Positions 1-5,132 of a stretch of DNA of 6,166 bases are shown here, in pieces. This stretch comes from an uncultured Gemmatimonadota bacterium (GTDB lineage Bacteria > Gemmatimonadota > Gemmatimonadetes > Longimicrobiales > Gaopeijiaceae). The notes beneath the pieces are model-generated. The model saw only the letters and a program-made list of their open reading frames with translations. It did no database searches and had not been told where the DNA came from. Numbering within the stretch: the stretch's first letter is position 1; the number at the start of each line of letters is the position of its first letter. The DNA is taken from assembly GCA_937136445.1 (NCBI GenBank), contig CAKZOQ010000092.1, positions 1-6,166 of the forward strand, read 5' to 3'. The position numbers and the translations under genes were made by a program.

Positions 1-975
1 TCGGTCCTGGCGGAGATCGAGTTCCAGGCCGACGCCGTGGCCACCCGCATCGAGGAGACCACCGTGGAGCTGGTCCGCACCCGGGAGCGCCTCGCCGAGG
101 GGCGGGCCACCCTGGACCGGCGACTGCGGGACATCTACAAGATGGGGCCGCTGCACACGGTACGGGTCCTCCTGGGTGCCTCCTCCATCACCGACCTCCT
201 GAACCGGTATCGCTACCTGCAACGCGTGGCGTCCTTCGATCGGGCCCTGGTGGATCGAGTGGAGGAGCTCGAGGTGGAGCTCACGGCCCAGGACCAGGAG
301 CTTCAGGAGCGGATGGCGGAGCTGGGCACCCTGCGCCAGTCGCGGCTGGGAGAGGTGGCGGAACTCCGGTCGTTGGAGCAGGAGCGGCAGGCCACCCTCC
401 GGGAGTTCCGCTCCCGGGCGGAGCGCACCGAGTCCCGTCTGAACCAGCTCGCCGAGGACGAGGGTCGCATGACCTCCCTCATCGACGACCTGGAACGACG
501 CCGGCTCGAAGTCGAACGGGCCCGGGCCGATGCGACCCCCGCCGCCCCGTCCACCCTCTCCGGCGCCGACGCCGGCGCCCTGGACTGGCCGCTCCGGGGC
601 GATCTCATCTACCGCTTCGGGCGGGAGCAGCGGCCCAACGGCCTGGTGCTTCGCTGGAACGGCATCGGTATCGCCGCCCCCACCGGGACACCCGTGCGGG
701 CGGTTCGAGGAGGGCGGGTGGTCCTCGCCGGCCCCTTCGAAGGCTACGGACCCACCGTGGTGCTGAGCCACGGCGACGGCTTCTACACCCTCTACCTCTA
801 CCTGGAGGAGATCGGGGTGGTGGAGGGCCGGAGGGTGGATCCGGGCCAGGTGGTGGGGACGGTGGGTGGCGCCGAGACCCCCGAAGGTCCTCACATCGAA
901 TTCCAGATCCGGGCCCCGGTGGACGGGGGTTCCCCCCAGGCCCAGGACCCCCTCCGGTGGCTGAGTCCGCGATGA
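1..975 (+). CDS. envC: EnvC-like murein hydrolase activator, coiled coil plus degenerate LytM/M23 domain (5' end missing)
   Basis: The frame is open from base 1, so the start codon and any signal peptide lie outside the window; 324 codons are visible. The first ~175 visible residues are Glu/Arg/Leu-rich with heptad spacing and few prolines, a long coiled coil, and include the EnvC-type stretch around IYKMGPLHTVRVLLG followed by the RYRYLQR region. A short Ala/Pro linker (about nt 532-570) leads to a C-terminal LytM/M23 beta domain (about nt 580-970) with recognisable GTPVRAV, GGRVVLAG, GYGPTVVLSHG and GPHIEF blocks. The zinc-binding positions are mostly lost: Trp (655-657) and Gly (667-669) replace the His and Asp of HxxxD, Tyr (799-801) replaces the catalytic His, and HxH is HxE (892-900). 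In the family, EnvC is a periplasmic protein that lacks enzyme activity and switches on septal AmiA/AmiB amidases. I infer the same role here. An uncharacterised M23-family coiled-coil protein is the alternative name. Its stop overlaps the start of holB. Confidence 0.85.
   Translation, partial: SVLAEIEFQADAVATRIEETTVELVRTRERLAEGRATLDRRLRDIYKMGPLHTVRVLLGASSITDLLNRYRYLQRVASFDRALVDRVEELEVELTAQDQELQERMAELGTLRQSRLGEVAELRSLEQERQATLREFRSRAERTESRLNQLAEDEGRMTSLIDDLERRRLEVERARADATPAAPSTLSGADAGALDWPLRGDLIYRFGREQRPNGLVLRWNGIGIAAPTGTPVRAVRGGRVVLAGPFEGYGPTVVLSHGDGFYTLYLYLEEIGVVEGRRVDPGQVVGTVGGAETPEGPHIEFQIRAPVDGGSPQAQDPLRWLSPR
944..947 (+). promoter_or_regulatory. Possible Shine-Dalgarno for the alternative GTG start of holB
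   Basis: AGGA at 944-947 sits nine bases before an in-frame GTG at 957-959, which would add five residues (MAESA) to the delta-prime protein. The ATG at 972 has no good Shine-Dalgarno at the usual distance but forms an ATGA overlap with the upstream stop, where translational re-initiation does not need one. The site therefore keeps the GTG start open as an alternative. Confidence 0.3.
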
Positions 976-2165
976 TCCGACTCCACGACGTCGAAGGACA
1001 CGAGCGCGCCCGGAGATCTCTGGCCCGGGCCCACGGGGAGGGCGGCATTCCCGCCGCCATGCTCTTCCATGGGCTCCGCGGGGTGGGAAAGCAGAGGATG
1101 GCCCTGTGGACCGCTCAGCTCCAGCTCTGCGACGACCCCGGCCCGGAGGGGCCCTGTGGCGCCTGCCGAGGGTGCAAGCTGGCCCTGGGAGTGGAGCACC
1201 CGGACCTTCACTGGTTCTTCCCCCTGCCCCGGCCCAAGGGGGTGAGTGGCGATCGTCTGGCCGATGCCCTGGAGTCGGACCGCATCGACGAGCTCATCCA
1301 GCGGCGGAAAGAGCCGCTCCGCCCCTCGGTAGGAGACGAGCTTCGCGGACTCTACCTGGGGGTGGTGCAGACCATCCGCCGGAAAGCCCGCATGCAGCCC
1401 ACCCTGGGGGGAGACCAGGTGTTCATCCTGGCGGATGCCGAGCTCATGGTGCCGCAGGAGTCCAGCCCGGAGGCGGCCAACGCCCTCCTGAAGCTCCTGG
1501 AGGAACCGCCGGGGCGGACCCGCTTCATCCTCACCTCGTCCGAGCCTGGCCGCCTCCTCCCCACCATCCGGTCCCGCTCCGTCCCCCTCCACCTGGCCCG
1601 CCTCCCCGACCGCCGGGTGGCGGACTTCCTCGCCCGCCATACCGAGGCCGATGAGGAGACGACACGCTGGGCGGCCACCCTGGGCCAGGGAGCCATCGGC
1701 CGTGCGCTGGGATTCCTTCCCGACGGCGACGAGCCGGGCATCCTGGAGGGGGAGCGGAGGAAGGCGCTTGAGTTGGTGGAGGCGGCGCTGGCTCCTGGCC
1801 GGGCCCCGGGCTACGCCCTGGCGCTGGACCACTCGCCCGCCGGCGCCCGGAAGCTGGTGAACCTCTTCGGCTTCGTGGAGGAGTGGCTCCGGGACGTGTC
1901 GGCGGTGGCGGCAGGAGCCCACGACCAGGTTCTCCACCGGGACCTCGTAGATCGGCTCCGGAGTCGGGTGGAGGCGGCGGGGGTGGAGCCTGGTGATGCC
2001 GCAGGTGCCCTTCTCGCCGCCGAAGAGGCCAGGGAGCTGGCCCGAGGCAACGTGAACCCGCAGCTCATCGTCTCCGGGCTCATCCGGGATCTGCGAGGTG
2101 CGCTTCGCCCCCGTCGGGTGGCCACAATCGCCCCCGCCGGACCTGCCAGCCGGGGGGAGAGGTGA
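972..2165 (+). CDS. holB: DNA polymerase III subunit delta-prime (clamp loader, AAA+ fold)
   Basis: Product of 397 residues from ATG 972; an in-frame GTG at 957 would give 402. Delta-prime is the stator of the clamp loader that places the beta clamp on DNA, acting with delta and tau/gamma. Numbered from ATG 972: a Walker A-like loop GLRGVGKQ at 34-41, with Gln instead of Ser/Thr after the Lys; a zinc module C53-x8-C62-x2-C65-x2-C68, exactly the spacing known for this family; HPDLHW at 76-81; a Walker B-like strand VFILADAE at 150-157; the hallmark NALLKLLEEPP at 170-180; and IRSRS near 199-203 where the SRC motif is expected, so the arginine-finger Arg is kept but Cys is Ser. About 70 residues separate HPD from Walker B, longer than the ~40 of E. 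coli-like proteins. The C-terminal third is helical and ends with LIVSGLIRDLRGAL, as clamp-loader collar domains do. It overlaps the preceding and following genes by four bases each. A gamma/tau subunit is excluded by length and position of motifs. Confidence 0.9.
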   Translation: MIRLHDVEGHERARRSLARAHGEGGIPAAMLFHGLRGVGKQRMALWTAQLQLCDDPGPEGPCGACRGCKLALGVEHPDLHWFFPLPRPKGVSGDRLADALESDRIDELIQRRKEPLRPSVGDELRGLYLGVVQTIRRKARMQPTLGGDQVFILADAELMVPQESSPEAANALLKLLEEPPGRTRFILTSSEPGRLLPTIRSRSVPLHLARLPDRRVADFLARHTEADEETTRWAATLGQGAIGRALGFLPDGDEPGILEGERRKALELVEAALAPGRAPGYALALDHSPAGARKLVNLFGFVEEWLRDVSAVAAGAHDQVLHRDLVDRLRSRVEAAGVEPGDAAGALLAAEEARELARGNVNPQLIVSGLIRDLRGALRPRRVATIAPAGPASRGER

Positions 2166-2650
2166 GCGACGACGGCCTGACCCACTACGACGACGAGGGC
2201 CGTCCCCGCATGGTGGACGTCACCGGAAAGCCGGTGACGGCCCGCACCGCCGTCGCTGGAGGTCGCATCACCATGGCCCGCGAGACGCTGGCCCGCATCC
2301 AGGACGGCCGCACCGCCAAGGGAGACCCCCTCACCGTCGCCGAGCTGGCCGGCGTCATGGGCGGGAAGAGGACCGCCGACCTCATCCCGCTCTGCCATCA
2401 GCTCCCCGGGGCTTCGGTGGAGGTGGAGCTCACGGCGGACCCGGAGCTCCCCGGGGTCCAGGCCCGCGCCACCGCCCGCTTCACCGGCCGGACCGGCGTG
2501 GAGATGGAGGCCCTCACCGCCGTCTCCGTGGCCCTCCTCACCGTCTACGACATGCTCAAGGCGGTGGATCGGGACATGCGGATCGAGGAGGTCCGACTCC
2601 TGGCCAAGGAGGGCGGGCGGAGCGGCACCTGGACGGTGGACGACTTCTAG
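2162..2650 (+). CDS. moaC: Cyclic pyranopterin monophosphate synthase MoaC (molybdenum cofactor biosynthesis)
   Basis: Full-length, 162 residues, the usual size. MoaC converts 3',8-cyclo-7,8-dihydro-GTP made by MoaA into cyclic pyranopterin monophosphate, the first stable intermediate of the molybdenum cofactor; it is a cytosolic hexamer. The sequence follows the family throughout: LTHYDDEGRPRMVDVTGKPV near the start, KGD at 53-55, KRTADLIPLCH at 69-79, GRTGVEMEALTAVSVALLT at 109-127, YDMLKAVDRDM at 129-139, and RLLAKEGGRSG near the end. By alignment from memory with the E. coli enzyme, the active-site residues Lys51, His77, Glu112, Glu114, Asp128 and Lys131 correspond to Lys53, His79, Glu114, Glu116, Asp130 and Lys133, all present. 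The common CHP is CHQ here. The GTG start at 2162 is chosen because it overlaps the holB stop (GTGA), follows a purine-rich GGGGGGAGA, and puts the conserved N-terminus in place. No other molybdenum cofactor gene is visible nearby. Confidence 0.96.
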   Translation: MSDDGLTHYDDEGRPRMVDVTGKPVTARTAVAGGRITMARETLARIQDGRTAKGDPLTVAELAGVMGGKRTADLIPLCHQLPGASVEVELTADPELPGVQARATARFTGRTGVEMEALTAVSVALLTVYDMLKAVDRDMRIEEVRLLAKEGGRSGTWTVDDF

Positions 2651-2664
2651 AGATCGACCACGCT

Positions 2665-2698
2665 CGGCCGACGACGCCCCCGGGACGGGCGTCAGCCG
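2665..2698. terminator. GC-rich hairpin between convergent genes, candidate bidirectional terminator
   Basis: A perfect 7-base inverted repeat, GACGCCC at 2673-2679 and GGGCGTC at 2687-2693, encloses a 7-base loop. A further four pairs (2665-2668 with 2695-2698) can form across an asymmetric internal loop. It lies 22 bases after the moaC stop and overlaps the stop codon of the leftward mltD-like gene (2692-2694). Neither side has a run of T, so it is not a classic intrinsic terminator; transcript-end stabilisation or chance pairing in GC-rich DNA are alternatives. Confidence 0.4.
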
Positions 2699-3915
2699 GC
2701 CCGGTTGGCTTCGGTCCGGCCTCCCAGTGGCGCGATGGGCACGATGATCCTCTGCCCGATCTGGAGGTAGCGCGGCCGCAGGTCCGGGTTCGCCTCCCGA
2801 ACCTCCCGGACGGGGACCCCGTAGCGTATGGCGATGTGGCCCAGTGTCTCCCCGGGCTGCACCCGATGCTCCACGAAGCTCACCCGCTCCGACGGCGGAA
2901 TGAGGGCGTACTCCTCCTGGAACCGGTCGGCGGAGCCCGGAGGTACCCGCAGGACGGTCTCCTGTCCGGGGGGCGTGATCCCCCGCACCAGCTCGGGATT
3001 CAGGTGTTCCACCGCTTCCTGGTCCACCCCTGCCGCTCGGGCCACCACGTCCAGGGTGGTGGCGTCGGGCACCGTCACCTCGTCGAAGGCGAAGGGGGGG
3101 AGGGGCGCAGGCTCCGGGATCCCGTATCGCTCGGGGTTCTCGGCGATCCAGGCGGCGGCGTAGAGCTTGGGCACGAAGTCGCGGGTCTCCCGCGGGAGGT
3201 GGGGCCGCAGCTCCCAGTACAGGGAATCCGATCGGGGTCGGAGCGGCGCGTGCCGGCGAATCACGCCCTGGACGCGTCCCGGACCCGAATTGTAGGCCGC
3301 CAGGGCCAGGTGCCAGGAGCCGAACCGGTCCCGCAGGCTGCCCAGAAACCGGGTCGCAGCCGTGGTGGCCTTGAAGGGATTCCTCCGCTCGTCCCGGAGG
3401 GCACTCACCTCCATGCCGTAGCCGCGGGCCGTCGGAGCCATGAACTGCCAGAGCCCCACCGCCGAGGCGGAGCTCACCGCCCGGAGGCTGTAGCCGCTCT
3501 CCACCACGGGGAGGTAGCGGAGCATGGCGGGAAGGCCGGTCTCCTCCAGCGCCTCGTCCACCGTCCCCTCGAAGGCGCCCATCCGGGCGAGGTATTCGGG
3601 AAACCAGCGTCCGCCCCGACCCTCGGTCCAGAAGGCGATCCACCGCTCCACCTCGGCCTGGAACTCGGGATGGCGGAGCATGGGGCTCCCCCGGAGCTCG
3701 TCCGCGGCCGGCATGGGCGGCGGCTCCCACCCCAGACCGTCCTCGAGAGCCACCAGCGGAGGCGTCTCGGGAGAGACGGGCGGCGGTTCCAGTGGCTGCG
3801 GACGGGGCGGCGGCCCTCCCCCGCAGGCCGAAGCCGCCAGGAGCGCCACCAGGACCCACCCGCCCCACCGGACTCCACCTCGTCGCTGTCTCGCTGCTCG
3901 TCCGTCCCGTCCCAT
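2692..3915 (-). CDS. mltD: MltD-like membrane-bound lytic murein transglycosylase lipoprotein with LysM repeats
   Basis: Product of 407 residues from ATG 3915; an upstream in-frame TTG at 3933 would add six. Lytic transglycosylases of this SLT family cut the MurNAc-GlcNAc bond of peptidoglycan and form 1,6-anhydroMurNAc ends. The N-terminus has Arg-rich residues, a hydrophobic WVLVALLAASA stretch and Cys31, which matches a lipoprotein signal (LAASAC), so it is probably a lipoprotein facing the periplasm. A proline-rich linker follows (about 35-70). The SLT domain holds the catalytic Glu139 in VVESGYS (codon 3499-3501), GLWQFM at 154-159 and AAYNSGPGRV at 206-215. After it come a weaker LysM-like segment (about 277-328) and a clear LysM at about 350-393, containing VQPGETLGHIAIRYGVP and ending IGQRIIVP; LysM binds glycan strands. 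This order, signal-SLT-LysM, is that of MltD. It lies 24 bases after the aminotransferase stop and is probably co-transcribed with it. Its stop sits inside a hairpin shared with the convergent moaC end. Confidence 0.9.
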   Translation of the reverse strand: MGRDGRAARQRRGGVRWGGWVLVALLAASACGGGPPPRPQPLEPPPVSPETPPLVALEDGLGWEPPPMPAADELRGSPMLRHPEFQAEVERWIAFWTEGRGGRWFPEYLARMGAFEGTVDEALEETGLPAMLRYLPVVESGYSLRAVSSASAVGLWQFMAPTARGYGMEVSALRDERRNPFKATTAATRFLGSLRDRFGSWHLALAAYNSGPGRVQGVIRRHAPLRPRSDSLYWELRPHLPRETRDFVPKLYAAAWIAENPERYGIPEPAPLPPFAFDEVTVPDATTLDVVARAAGVDQEAVEHLNPELVRGITPPGQETVLRVPPGSADRFQEEYALIPPSERVSFVEHRVQPGETLGHIAIRYGVPVREVREANPDLRPRYLQIGQRIIVPIAPLGGRTEANRAG

Positions 3916-3920
3916 CGTCG

Positions 3921-3928
3921 TCCTCTCT
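3921..3928 (-). promoter_or_regulatory. Ribosome binding site deciding the start of the mltD-like gene
   Basis: On the minus strand AGAGAGGA ends five bases before ATG 3915. It lies inside the codons that a TTG start at 3933 would use, and the TTG lacks an equally good site, so ATG 3915 is the better start. It also gives a normal-length lipoprotein signal peptide. Confidence 0.6.
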
Positions 3929-3939
3929 GCCAAGGTCGG

Positions 3940-5055
3940 CTATGCCCGGACCGCATCCACCGCCGCCAGGAGGCGTTCCACGCTCTCCTCGGTGGCACCA
4001 TGCCCCATGAGCCCGATGCGCCACAGGGTGCCGGCGGCCGGTCCCAGCCCGCCTCCCACCTCGATGGCGTGCTCCTGGAGGAGCCGGCGCCGGAGCGCAC
4101 CTTCGTCCCATCCCTCGGGGAGGACGGCGGCCGTGAGCTGAGGCAGGCGGTGGCCCTCCTGGGCGAAGAGGCAGAACCCCCGCTCCAGGAGAGCCTCACG
4201 GAGTATACCGCCTACCCGCTCGTGCCGCTCATAGCGCTCCGGCAGGCCCTCCTCCTCGGCGATGACCAGCCCTTCGTGCAGGGCATACATCATGTTGATG
4301 GGGGCCGTGTGGTGGTACTTCCGAGAGGCCCCCTCCCCGACGTACTCCGCCAGGAGACCGGCGTCCAGGTACCAGCTCTGGCAGGGGGTCTCCCGCGTCC
4401 GGACACGCTCTGCCGCCCGCTCCGAGAAGGAGATGGGAGCCAGCCCCGGAGGCACCCCCAGGCACTTCTGGGTCCCGGAGTAGGCCACGTCCACCCCGTG
4501 CTCGTCCAGCGCCACGGGGATGCCGCCCAGCGACGTCACGGTGTCCACCAGGAAGAGGGTATCCGTCCCGGCGAGGTACTGCCCGATCTCGCCCAGGGGC
4601 TGCCGCACGCCGGTGGAGGTCTCGGCATGGACCACCGCCAGCACCCGGGCGTCCGGATGGGCCCGGTGGGCATCGACGAGGGCCTCCGGATCGAGAATCC
4701 GTCCCCACTCGGCCTCCACCGCCACCACCTCTGCCCCCATGCGTCGCGCCATCTCCCGGAGCCGCCCACCGAAGACGCCGTTGATCCCGATGATGGCGGT
4801 GTCCCCCGGCTCCAGGACGTTGGCCATGGCGGCCTCCTGCGCCGCCGACCCGGTGCCCGAGACCGGGAAGGTGAGGGCGTTCTCCGTGCCGAAGACGCGG
4901 CGAAGCCGCTCGTTGACGTCGTCCATCACCGCCAGGAACTGGCCGTCCAGGTGGCCCACCGTGGGCCGACCCAGCGCCTCGAGGATCCGTGGGTGGACCG
5001 GCGAGGGTCCTGGCCCCAGCAGGAGGCGCGGCTCGATGGGAAAGACTTCGCTCAT
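3940..5055 (-). CDS. Class V PLP-dependent aminotransferase, alanine/serine-glyoxylate aminotransferase family
   Basis: Product of 371 residues, close to the ~380-390 of the family. The sequence follows human AGXT from end to end: LLLGPGPSPVHPRIL at 11-25, SGTGS at 66-70 for the PLP phosphate, NVLEPGD at 79-85, HAETSTG at 143-149, LVDTVTSLGG at 169-178 with Asp171 as the likely partner of the PLP ring nitrogen, AYSGTQKCLGVPPG at 191-204 with Lys197 as the PLP Schiff-base lysine (codon 4465-4467), KYHHTAPINMMYALHEGL at 246-263, and RIGLMGHGAT at 346-355, where Arg346 should bind the substrate carboxylate. The reaction is amino transfer between a small donor such as alanine, serine or ureidoglycine and an acceptor such as glyoxylate; the exact pair cannot be fixed by eye, so no symbol is given. 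PucG-type ureidoglycine-glyoxylate aminotransferase is a real alternative. ATG 5055 is chosen over longer in-frame possibilities because GAGGA precedes it by five bases and homologous sequence begins there. It follows guaB and precedes the mltD-like gene on the same strand. Confidence 0.9.
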   Translation of the reverse strand: MSEVFPIEPRLLLGPGPSPVHPRILEALGRPTVGHLDGQFLAVMDDVNERLRRVFGTENALTFPVSGTGSAAQEAAMANVLEPGDTAIIGINGVFGGRLREMARRMGAEVVAVEAEWGRILDPEALVDAHRAHPDARVLAVVHAETSTGVRQPLGEIGQYLAGTDTLFLVDTVTSLGGIPVALDEHGVDVAYSGTQKCLGVPPGLAPISFSERAAERVRTRETPCQSWYLDAGLLAEYVGEGASRKYHHTAPINMMYALHEGLVIAEEEGLPERYERHERVGGILREALLERGFCLFAQEGHRLPQLTAAVLPEGWDEGALRRRLLQEHAIEVGGGLGPAAGTLWRIGLMGHGATEESVERLLAAVDAVRA

Positions 5056-5060
5056 GGGCG

Positions 5061-5065
5061 TCCTC
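5061..5065 (-). promoter_or_regulatory. Ribosome binding site of the aminotransferase gene
   Basis: GAGGA on the minus strand, five bases before ATG 5055. The frame stays open upstream well into guaB, so this site, together with the start of family similarity at MSEVFPIEPRLLLGPGPS, fixes the start and rules out the longer reading. Confidence 0.65.
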
Positions 5066-5092
5066 GGGGGGTGGGGCCGATGTCGACACCGA

Positions 5093-5121
5093 ACCGGGTG
5101 GAGACGCTCCCCACCGGGTGG
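5093..5121. repeat. Paired 9-base direct repeats and small hairpin in the guaB-aminotransferase gap
   Basis: ACCGGGTGG occurs at 5093-5101 and again at 5113-5121. Between and partly within them, 5097-5104 (GGTGGAGA) can pair with 5108-5115 (TCCCCACC) around a CGC loop: eight positions, seven standard pairs and one that is a G-U wobble in the minus-strand RNA. No T run follows in the minus-strand direction. It could be a weak attenuator, an RNA-processing site or a chance structure. I see no convincing -35/-10 promoter in this 77-base gap. Confidence 0.3.
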
Positions 5122-5132
5122 CGGCTCCGGCC

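Noticed and set aside
2400..2456. A 12-base direct repeat AGCTCCCCGGGG at 2400-2411 and 2445-2456 inside moaC.
   Set aside because: The copies are in the same frame and encode the Leu-Pro-Gly of QLPG and ELPG at ordinary positions of a conserved protein. Codon bias in GC-rich DNA explains the match.
1811..4111. A minus-strand open frame of 766 codons opposite holB and moaC that also covers the mltD-like gene in another frame.
   Set aside because: It has low-complexity Gly/Arg/Pro composition, conflicts with three well-supported genes and has no domain signature.
5066..5078. A G-rich run (GGGGGGTGGGG) upstream of the aminotransferase start that resembles part of a G-quadruplex.
   Set aside because: There are too few separate G tracts for a four-tract motif, and G runs are common in this base composition.
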